DNA from: Isoetes engelmannii
Taxonomy: Eukaryota > Streptophyta > Lycopodiopsida > Isoetales > Isoetaceae
NCBI GenBank assembly: GCA_011763485.2
Contig: JAANSK020291934.1
Location: forward strand, 1 to 20,001
Direction of reading: 5' to 3'
DNA: 20,001 nucleotides
The notes beneath the pieces are model-generated. The model did not search any database. It had not been told where the DNA came from and worked only from the letters and a program-made list of their open reading frames with translations. The translations under genes and the position numbers were made by a program. Positions 1 to 8,900 of the stretch are shown piece after piece; the stretch's first letter is position 1; each line of letters opens with the position of its first letter.

Positions 1-994
1 ACATCGCTCAATTAGTATTATTTGCTGCAAAAATTAAGAAATCTATTCAGAATGCATGCTCCCCATTGTCGAATTTCTTAGGGGTTGCCCTGCCTTAGTA
101 CGATAGAAAGTATATGATAAAAGAGTCATATTTGCATACTTTAACCAAGTATATTTACCGCACCTCCTGAAGCATATCATGATCCTCATACATGATCCGC
201 ATGCGCCTCTCTATCCTGCATCATCCAAAGCCTTTTCTGTCTCTCTAACGATGGCTAATAACATCTCCTGCATTCCATCATTATTATTCCTACCACTTTT
301 AGCACTTCAAAATATAAATTATTATTATCATGCCCCACTTTATTATCATTTTTAACTTTATTATCGTGTCCCTATAGTCATGCATTGTGATTCAATTGTT
401 GTTATGTGCAGTTAAGCATGAGGAGAATGGCGTGAAACAAATGAGGTGCAAGCTGATCAGCACAAACCACCACCATCAGCACAAACCACCACCATCAGCA
501 CACCACAACCTGCACATGGTAGTAACCCTATTGGCGTGATGTCATTATGGTTGCATACTGTTCAATTGGCACATCAATGAAGATACCTTTATTGAAGCAC
601 ATAAACTTTATATTTTATATATTGTTTTTTGTTTTATATTTGGTAATTTAAATTCTAGAATAAACACATGCTTACAATGTTTTGAATATGTCTATAATAA
701 CTTTACATATGTTGTGTACTTTGTTTATCTTTCTCTACACCGTCCCCAAGGCCCCGAAGGGGCCAAATAGTTTTTTAGTTAACACAAACCATTATATTCA
801 ATACTTTTGAATAAATTCCCCCTAAAACCCCCTTTGGTTTGGGTGCATATTCACACGTGGGGTGACGTAGGGCAGCGAGAGCCCCTTTCATACCCTCTAA
901 AATACTATAATACATGTATGAAATCAACACCATTGAGTACATTGCCCCAAACCTTATAGTATTTTGTAAGTCTTGTTATACAGTATAAAAAAAC
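1..994. other. geneless AT-rich flank with short repeats
   Basis: I see no credible coding region here. Three small structures stand out. A 19-bp unit (CAGCACAAACCACCACCAT) is repeated about 2.5 times head to tail from 458 to about 514. A perfect dyad GGCCCC-GAA-GGGGCC lies at 750-764. The 12-mer AAAATACTATAA at 899-910 returns inverted at 954-965, 43 bases away. None of these points to a named element; the last could be an eroded miniature transposon or chance in AT-rich DNA. Confidence 0.6.
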
Positions 995-1043
995 TTGTAC
1001 GAGCATACCCCACAAACGAGGATCGCTACCTACTGTCCAAATC

Positions 1044-1437
1044 AAAGCACCCCAGATACTAAAATAGACTACACTAGAAGGCTTTTTCGCCCTGGAACCA
1101 TCTGCGCAAGTCGAGAAAGTACCCCAGATGCTAAAACAGACTATATTGGAGACTTTCTTGGCTCGCGAGTCGAAAAAGCACCCCAGATGCTAAAACAGAC
1201 TACCCTTGGAGAATTTCTCGACTCGCCGGGTCGAGAAAGCACGCCAGATGCTACATCCCTGTGTTTATTAAGTAGTAGTTATTCAATGAGAAAGCACCCC
1301 ATATCCTAAAACAGACTATACTAGGAGACTTTCTCAATGAGTCGAGAAAGCACCCCAGATGCTAAAAAAGACAACATTGGGGGACTTTCTCAGCTCGCAA
1401 GTCGAGAAAGCACCGCAGATGCTAAAACACCAGATGT
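1044..1437. repeat. minisatellite, seven degenerate ~60-bp units
   Basis: Units start near 1044, 1116, 1175, 1236, 1291, 1347 and 1407, so spacing is 72, 59, 61, 55, 56 and 60 bp. Each begins AAAGCACCCCAGATGCTAAA, continues with an ACAGACTA core, and ends with a GGAGACTTTCTC-type segment followed by a GACTCGC-like junction. The end of one unit and the start of the next are inverted copies (CTTTCTCGACT ... AGTCGAGAAAG), so most junctions can fold into a hairpin. Unit 4 is diverged in its second half. One reading frame gives a repeated SRESTPDAKTDYIGDFL-like peptide, but unit spacing is mostly not a multiple of three, so I read this as non-coding. It lies directly upstream of the copia remnant and may be part of it or separate. 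Confidence 0.85.
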
Positions 1438-1797
1438 AAGTGTGCCATCTTCTTTCACTCCTTCCAGGTCCTTCCATCCCAGATTTCGACAATTAATCGG
1501 TGCGTTTTTGCCTTATTCATAGAGGCCGAGGAATAACTCATAATTGACAAAGATTTAGTGTGGTAAAACTTGCCCTTTGGCACGTCTTCAACACACAAGG
1601 AGAGGTGCTTATTACATCATCACTTTATATGTGATCAGGTAAAAAGTGGGGAAATAATTGTTCTGTATAGGCCTACGGATATACAATGTGCAGACATATT
1701 TACAAAAGCTCTGCGAGAGTCTAAATTTAAAATGTTTCAAAAGAAGTTGGGAGTAGGAGATGTTGGAACTGATACCACATAGGCATGAGAGGGAGAT

Positions 1798-3283
1798 TGT
1801 TAGAATTACTTATTTGGCAAGCCTATGTGATCGTAATGGTTGGTTACACATGGCAATTGAATATAGAAACACATGGATATTCTGCATATACAATTGCATG
1901 CACATGGTAGAACTTAAGGTATGGCAAAGATTGAAAAAAAAAGGGGAGAATTTTTTTTAACCGATAGTGTGACGTAGGATTGGACGTCAAGCGACTACCG
2001 GCGGACTTCAAGTCGCCCCATACCTGGATGATTAGAGCTGCTATAGCTCGGTTAAATCTGCATGCGATCAGAACCTATTGTACGGTGATTCTTTGGACAA
2101 GAGGAGGTGATTCTACAGAGTATAGTTTGGTGCTCAAATCTACTTAAAACGTGTTTGAGGTTTTTGGATGATGCCGGTGTACCCTTTTTTTTGGCGTTAC
2201 ATTTGGAACAAAAAAGGGGTTTTCCGGCCAAACGTCCCTTTTTCGGCTATTTCTCCCCCTTCCCCTTGCGTTATCGCTAATCATATGAAAATGAAAATTT
2301 GTAGAACGCCAGTAGTGGATCTCGCTTTGATTACGGCCCGCTGGCTCGAATGGAAACGACTTCCTTGCTTAGGGTTCGTGTACTCACATTTTGGAGCCTG
2401 GAGCTTGAGCTTGGAGCCGGAGTTTGGGGATGTAGAAAAACTTCATTTCAGGTTTTGATTGTTTTTCTTTCCCTTTTCCCTTCCCCTATCTCACGCCTAA
2501 TTTGCAGATTAATATTCGTTTTGATGTTGCTATGCCGACAGAATAAGACTTATTAAGTAGTTAAATTGGAGAGAGGAATCGATGGGCTTATCTTTGTACA
2601 AGTTGAAGACGATTGCAGGGTGCAGGTAATCCTGCATTTACAATTTCAAGCCTGAAAGCACCAATGTCATTTGTTATAGCTAAAAATTTGTGGATAGAGG
2701 AAGAAAAGAGGTGGATTTTCGTTACCTGAAGCTGCAGAGAGCTGAAAAGTTTTGATTTCTCTTGTCTGGCTGCTTCATCAAGGTAAATCCATGCCAAACG
2801 AGAACCCATCGAACTTATACATGCAACAAAGAAGCAGGAGCTCACGCCTTGAGGCATCAGTTGAGGCGCCCGGCGCCAGGAGCTCGTATTGGCGCCAGGT
2901 GCTTGCTTGGCGCTAGGCGCCTCAGGACCTCGTTGGTCGCCTGGCGGCAGGAGAAGAAAAAAATAAATAGATAACAAAATTCACCGGGATATCAGGCGCT
3001 AGGTAAAGACCTTGCCATATAAGAAGAAATGAAAATCAACTTAGCCCCAAAATTAACACTGCGTGGGAAGCCCAAAATACTTGGCGGGAAATCCAAATTT
3101 TAACAGTAGGCGGGAACCTTAAAAACTAACACTCGAACCCCCAAAATTAATACTCGACAGGAAAACAAAAATTAGAACTAGGCAGGACCCCCAAAACTAA
3201 CACCCGTCGAGTTCAAAATCATGGAATAATTTCATAGTAAACGGAATCGTGGTTTTTTTTTATCTGGGATGCTGATTCTAACA
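1798..3283 (+). repeat. probable 3' LTR of the copia fossil
   Basis: The stretch starts TGTTAGAAT directly after the polypurine tract and ends ATTCTAACA, a perfect 9-bp inverted pair with the TG...CA ends expected of an LTR. The implied length of 1,486 bp is long for a copia LTR, so a later insertion inside it is possible. Inside are a TGACG-rich stretch near 1969-1988, a GC-rich patch of GGCGCC motifs at about 2863-2950 with 8-bp inverted arms (2863-2870 and 2916-2923), and a short repeat array near the end. The start is well supported; the end rests on the inverted pair alone. Confidence 0.65.
3045..3210. repeat. degenerate ~24-bp tandem array inside the LTR
   Basis: About seven copies of a motif like CCCCAAAATTAACACT followed by a GGCGGGAA-type tail start near 3045, 3071, 3092, 3118, 3138, 3163 and 3188. 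Spacing is 20-27 bp. Copies differ by several bases, so the array is old or fast-changing. It sits just before the LTR end. Confidence 0.6.
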
Positions 3284-4019
3284 ACATATACTAAAAAACA
3301 TTGGAAAGGCCACAATTGCAAAAATAATCATATAAACTTATTTTTCATTTGAAACACCTCGTACCATGATATTCTACCTTTGCATAGAGAATGGAGAATA
3401 GTGGAAGGGGCGAGAACAAGAACAACTGAGACGTGAATTTGAAGCCTTTAATAAAAAAAAAGAAAAAAATGGAGTTCCCAACTATCACAAATGTATTTGT
3501 TACTTGCTTTACTTTGTTTGCAAGACCTGTGTTCTCTGCACAAAATTTGGGAAAACATATTACAAAGATTTCCATTTCTAAGGCTATCAAGTGATGATTT
3601 CAACATGTCTTTTTAAAGAAACTGTTGAACTTGGAATTAAAAAGACTTAGACGTTTGTTTGACGCCATATCCATGATCTTGGAGTTATTTTAAGATTTAT
3701 TATTTCTTTTGTATAATTTTACTTTAATTTAGTTGTATATGTTGAATTATTTGTTTTCTCATTTTCATGTTAGGAACGTGTAATCGAAACGTGCACAAGG
3801 CTGTTCCCAGTTGCGTTCCCGGTAAGACACACTTAGAAAATGTAAAGATGAGTTCATGGAACACCTCAAGCATGGGAACACATATGGGAATGAGAAGGGA
3901 GTGGGGAACACGGTTCCGGGCATCTACGCTTCAAATAGCAAGACATATCCCATCCTTCACAACACCACTCCAAGTAGATAGACCATTTTTTATGCCCATA
4001 GATGCCACATAACAATGCT
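3284..4019. other. geneless AT-rich spacer
   Basis: No coding region, RNA gene or named repeat is recognised. It begins at the copia LTR end (a target duplication cannot be tested because the other end is absent). It holds short A and T runs and a stretch near 3773-3925 with repeated GGAAC/GTTCC words but no clear period. Confidence 0.5.
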
Positions 4020-4440
4020 ATATGCATGTGCATATTTCTCATTGCCTCCATTCGCACAAGTTCCCACCATCTTCGAATTAAGACAGGCAGATGGATTGGG
4101 AAGCTACGCCAGGATAAGCTTTGTCAATGCTGCCAGATGAAGATGAGTGCCACACTTTCTAGAGCTGCTCGGTGTATAATCATATTCGGACACACTACGC
4201 TCTGTTGGTCAGACCCGACGAGTCAGTACACATGATACTGAGCACGACCTCAATGCGATCACTAGGATCATACATTCAGGAGGTAATGGACATGAGGACT
4301 CATATATGCTCCTAGGCAACCACCTAACGTGTGTATATACTTCATCATGTATATTTGTACAACTTGTCAGCAATCTTATTGCTACCATGGTTATTCCATC
4401 GAAAACCCTTCGGGCGGGGTTTTTTTAGTTCGAGTAATAA
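4020..4440 (+). mobile_element. LINE (non-LTR retrotransposon) 3' remnant
   Basis: One frame from about 4050 reads IRTSSHHLRIKTGRW and LCQCCQ. A second frame from 4136 reads DEDECHTF, a stop, then SCSVYNHIR, and later LGSYIQEVMDMR before a stop at about 4313. The order RTSSH-x-L-GRW, CxxC, ECH and YxHIR is that of the zinc-binding region after the reverse transcriptase in plant LINE ORF2. A frameshift near 4130 and the in-frame stop near 4160 show it is dead. After the ORF end a perfect 7-bp stem (AAAACCC at 4402-4408 with GGGTTTT at 4417-4423) with a TTCG-containing loop and a T run fits the short stem-loop reported at plant L1 3' ends. The 5' edge and flanking duplication are not resolved. 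Confidence 0.7.
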
Positions 4441-4985
4441 TACGCCTACTATGGTCTTGTATTGGGTCCTATGCGCCGATTGGTCTCCGCGGACGATAAA
4501 AAACAATTTAATTTTATTCAATTCTTCTTGATGCATATACCACTTAAAAAATTTATTCCTTATGGTGTGCTCCAACTTATACGGTCCAAATGACTAATTG
4601 ATCTCTAACAACTATAAAATCAAATCCAACTCAATTATGCTAATTGGGTTGTTCAGAAATTGAGTGTATTGTACGAAATTTAACAATTGCCCTTGATTTC
4701 AAGCGCAACTAGACAAGCTTATGTGCAAAATTACCAGCTGCCATCTCATTTTCCATCTAAACATTCTGGTTGTAAACAAGATAACACAAGAATCTACGCA
4801 TTCATGGGACATGATAGGACCCCTCTGGAGTTATTGCTCAGTACATGGACTTGCCCAAGGGGTTCTTGGTGGCTTCCAAAAAGCATAACATATGGTGATA
4901 AGAGAATGCATTGTAGAAAGAGAGAAAGCGAAATTTGATGACGAGGTTGGTGGGTCGACCTCGGCATGACAAGAAATTCGAAGAC
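4441..4985. other. geneless spacer
   Basis: No gene, RNA or recognisable repeat is visible. The sequence is AT-rich up to about 4690 and mixed after that. Short open frames on both strands here have no recognisable domain, and none continues into neighbouring DNA by plausible splicing. Confidence 0.5.
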
Positions 4986-5024
4986 AAGGTCCTGTGCGGA
5001 CCTTAGGATATTGACAATTGTCAA
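4986..5024. promoter_or_regulatory. two adjacent perfect dyads upstream of the demethylase gene
   Basis: AAGGTCC-TGTGC-GGACCTT (4986-5004) has perfect 7-bp arms. Six bases later TTGACAATTGTCAA (5011-5024) is a perfect 14-bp palindrome carrying the core TTGAC (W-box core, bound by WRKY factors) in both directions. They lie about 880-915 bases before the ATG at 5901. A role as a protein-binding site is inference from symmetry and position only. Confidence 0.35.
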
Positions 5025-5036
5025 GGTTACGTGTAG

Positions 5037-5095
5037 TAATGGAACATTGCTCAGGCACCACAGACACCACAGTTCTTTAATGGAACATTGCTCAG
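5037..5095. repeat. 18-bp direct repeat, two copies
   Basis: TAATGGAACATTGCTCAG occurs exactly at 5037-5054 and again at 5078-5095, each followed by CACCACA-like sequence. The 41-bp period suggests a small tandem duplication. No function is evident. The following stretch to 5300 shows nothing else. Confidence 0.7.
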
Positions 5096-5300
5096 AGACA
5101 CCACACTTCTTCGAACCACTATGCTATTTGGCACTTCAAAAAATTCTTCATATGACGCCCTATAATGGAAAAGCAAATGGGGGCAAGGTTAAGGAGAAAA
5201 ATATTTTGGGGTCCCGACAACACAAAAAAATGTCCTGTGTTTGTAGGAAAATGCAGAAAATAAAAATAGCAAATGATAAATAAAGAAATAGGCAAGACAA

Positions 5301-5900
5301 GCAGCCGCCAAAGCCGCCTCTGCCGTTCGGACCACCGGAAAAAAAATCACGGTCACCCTTTTGCGTGTTTTTTTTTTCTCCTCCTCTTTCTACCCTTTGT
5401 TTACTTAGCGGGCTGGATATGGTGAACCAAGCTCTCTAATGCCGCATTTTGCCCTTCATTAACCTCGCCAGTGCCGGCCATAGCTCAACTAGCTTCCTGG
5501 GACAGTATACTTCTCTTTCACGAGCTCCAGAGTGAAAATGCCGTGCAAATAAGGCCGATTTCTCATGCAGGTATGGCCCAACTCTTAGAACAGCACTGGC
5601 ATGCAATGTGAGATGATGGGTTGTCTGCAGGACGAGAAGCTACTTTGTTATCAAAAGAAAGAGCTTTACTGCTCAGATGAACATGTTCAGGAAGCTGGTT
5701 GTCACTGTTGGATGGGGTTCTGTGGTAATGGGTAGGAACATTATGTAAGCATGCAGTTTTACGACTTTCAGGTGGCTAGATTTAGATTAGCCGGCAGCAT
5801 TTGCGAAAGATTAGGGGACAAGTTCTCAGGTCTTGGTGGAGTATTACTGCCACATTCCATGCCGGGAGCTTCGAAGTAGGTGCTTGTGGTATTTCAGGGA
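5301..5900 (+). promoter_or_regulatory. probable core promoter and 5' leader of the ELF6-like gene
   Basis: The 600 bases before the ATG hold GC-richer sequence near 5303-5335, then a T/CT-rich tract at about 5368-5393, typical of plant leaders and core promoters. No clear TATA box is seen, so the transcription start is not located. A four-codon upstream frame (ATG at 5538, stop at 5550-5552, peptide MPCK) would lie in the leader if transcription starts before it. CAG|GTATGG at 5571 and TTTCAG|GG at 5892-5897 could bound a leader intron, but this is only a possibility. Confidence 0.4.
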
Positions 5901-8900
5901 ATGGAAGAAGTTGATGTTCCACAATGGCTAAAATCGTTGCCATTGGCTCCAGAGTACCATCCAACAGCTTCTGAGTTTCTGGATCCCATCAGTTACATTC
6001 TCAAAATAGAACCCGAAGCTTCCTTGTATGGTATCTGCAAAATAGTGCCTCCATTTGAGACATCTTCCAAGGATGCCATTATTTCTAATTTGAACAACTC
6101 CCTGAGCGTTATTTCTAACTTGAACAACTTCCTGAGCGTATCTAAAGGAGCTGGAATATCTTCTGTTCATGGTGCTTCCATTCCTCCTGCACGCTGTATG
6201 AATGGGCCTCCAAACCAAGGGCGTAGTATGAATGGATCTTTGTTGTCGTCTGAAGTCTCTCAGGCACACATAAATACCGAAAACAAAGCCACATTCACTA
6301 CTAGGAAACAACAACTTGGGTGGAACCCCAAAAGGTCAAGAGCAGGGATCCAAGCTTTTGCTAGAAAGCATGTTTGGGAGAGTGGAGAATATTACACCTT
6401 TGAAGAATTTGAGTCGAAGGCGAAACTTTTTTCTCGCAATCACCTGGGAGCATGTGAAGCACCAAACCCATTTATTGTAGAAAGTTTGTTTTGGAAGGCA
6501 GCTATTGACAAGCCCATATCTGTGGAGTATGCAAATGACATACCAGGATCGGCATTTCCGGATTATGATAAGCTAGAAAAAGGAAGGTACGGTGGCGATG
6601 ACCCTGTGAAACAAAATGATGGCCTGAAGCTGGATGTAGCAGGGATGGAATTGACTGACACCGCCTGGAATATACGCAAGGTGGCACGCTCTTCGGGTTC
6701 TCTACTGAAATTTATGCCTGAAGAGGTTCCTGGTGTGACTTCACCAATGGTGTATCTTGGGATGCTTTTCAGTTGGTTTGCCTGGCATGTTGAAGACCAT
6801 GAACTTCATAGTTTGAACTATTTACACATGGGTGCTCCAAAAACATGGTATGCAGTACCATCAGATGCAGCATCAGCACTTGAGGAAGTCATTCGCGTAC
6901 ATGGATATGGAGGTTACCTCAGTCCAGGAGGTAGATATGCTTTTCATGTCTCCAGTATTTTTGTACTACAAAAACTTTTGCATTACTCCTGTTTTCCTTG
7001 AGTGTTTTTGACTGAAGACAAATGAGACTAGATAAACTAGTAATATAAGTGTTCTAATCAACGTCTCTGATGTCCTAACATGAATTATGTAATTCTGTTG
7101 TCACTATGACAATTATTTACAACGTGCAAAAGGGTTTCATGGCCACCGTGCCAAAGCTTGCAACATAGGAATTGAGAATGGACATCCCAAACTATTTAGC
7201 AGACTGCCCATTTGTATACCAATGTCTATCCTGCCAAAGCTTTAACAAATTTATAACATTGTACATAGAACCTATCCTGAATGGGGCAACCACCCTATAG
7301 AACCTCATACATCCTTATCCATTACAATCGTGCAACTAGTTTTTGTATTGCTTTTGCAAATTATGATTAACCTGTTTTTATTTTCTGCCAAACAGCTGCT
7401 TTTGCACTCCTGGGTGAAAAGACGACAGTTCTGTCGCCTGAAATGCTCATTGCTGCTGGTGTACCATGTTGCAGGTGCCATGGCCTTTTAAACTTCTGTT
7501 TCAAAGTTTCCTTATCTTCTAGATGCATTCTAACTTGATGCTGCTCGTTAGAGATTTGCATCATTTTCGCTTCTCTTTTCTCCAGAATAACTCCTCTAAT
7601 ACTGTTTCGAATGTGTCAAAATTTTTAAATCAGGCTTGTACAGAATGCTGGCGATTATGTTGTGACGTTTCCAAGAGCCTACCATCTGGGTTTTAGCCAT
7701 GGTTTGTCACTTACCATTATCTATGCTTTACTGAGAGAGAACAAGTAGGCAATTTCATTGGATTAACTTTGTTGCTCAGGCACTTTTTTCTTCATATTTC
7801 GTGCCAAAGATTAAAGATCAGCCAAATGCTGGAACACATTGTACCATGCACGATGGCGTAATGATAAGCTAACGTTTATTAGATCAAATAAAAAGGAGGC
7901 CACGTCTCTCAGCATTTCCTCTTCTGCCAAATTGTATTTATACAGAAAATTTGTCCAAGTTAATGTGTTTGCAGGTCTGAGTGGTAGGCATTCTCAAAAG
8001 AACTTGGAAGCTCCTTTTTGGAGAAGGCAATCATGCCACAACCATATTATCTGTTCAATGTAAAGGCCGAAATATTGTGCAAGCCTTAGGGAATAGCTTC
8101 CATTTAAGTCCAATCTTTAGAGGTTTGTGTGATGCATCCATAGATGGAATTGTTGCTAGTGTCCGCGGTTTGAAGAAATAGATTCTGGCTGGAAATATGT
8201 GTGTACCATCTTTAACTGTGTGGGTTTAGCCCCAGATGTTAGATACCTCTTAAGACCAAACTACATTCTTGGAAATGAATAGCGTGCTTTATGCAGCAAA
8301 CAAACATATTATATACAGCACAGACGTCTCCTGGTAAAGTAAAAAGCATCTAAGGTGGTCATAGAGTCTGTACAAAGACACGTTTAATTTTCTAAGAAAC
8401 TGCTCTCGTAACGAAGGTATTCTAGGTTTCTGTATCGTTCAATAGCAGCTATTAAATCAGTAATCCGTTTCTTCTGTGTGTCGCAGATCATGATGATAAC
8501 TAATAGTAATTGGTAGAAGTAAATGCTTGACTTGTAGATGATATCTCATTGGACATAGGTATAATAGCAGAATAGTATATTGTCTTATAGAATAATTCGT
8601 GTGGTCTATGTGTAACATAAGATGAGAATTAATAGTAATTGCTGAAAACAAATGGCTACTAGGTAGATATAAACCAACAAATTAGATTATAGGCTTAGTC
8701 TATCTTCAGCCATGAATTTGGGCACTCCTGGCATCCCTTCATAAGGAACTGTATAATAACAAACTAGCTTTATGACAGCGCTTGTAGGAATAACATGGTT
8801 AGAATGTTTTTCCTGAAAGCTGCCGCTTCTTTGGCGCATCTAGAGACTTCTAAGGCTTTATCTAAATGCACCTATGAGAAAATGCTAAGTTTTCCCATAG

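Larger units (their letters stand above)
1590..3283 (+). mobile_element. fossil Ty1/copia LTR retrotransposon, 3' end only
   Basis: This is the last part of a copia-type element. Residues encoded at about 1609-1770 read HHFICDQVKSGEI, then LYRPTDIQCADIFTKAL, the conserved end of the copia RNase H domain. A purine-rich tract (GAGAGGGAGA, about 1787-1796) follows, and then the 3' LTR begins. The other polyprotein parts (capsid, protease, integrase, most of the reverse transcriptase) and the 5' LTR are not in the window, so the copy is broken and strongly 5'-shortened here. Its age cannot be estimated without the partner LTR. Family assignment is firm; lineage within copia is not attempted. Confidence 0.85.

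Noticed and set aside
1044-1437. CRISPR-like array
   Set aside because: Units are degenerate with no unique spacers and the sequence is plant nuclear.
995-1522. Open frames with a repeated SRESTPDAKTDY-like peptide as a repeat-protein gene
   Set aside because: The peptide comes from the minisatellite; unit spacing is mostly not a multiple of three, the frame switches, and no domain or splice context is seen.
2588-2977. Minus-strand 129-residue open frame as a gene
   Set aside because: It lies inside the copia LTR and GC-rich repeat patch, with no recognisable domain.
4402-4427. Bacterial-type rho-independent terminator (hairpin plus T run)
   Set aside because: The context is a plant LINE 3' end, with no bacterial gene upstream; a LINE stem-loop explains it better.
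7839-8181. Small coding exon inside intron 3
   Set aside because: The 60-75-residue frames match no family I know, and exons 3 and 4 already join exactly in the family sequence.
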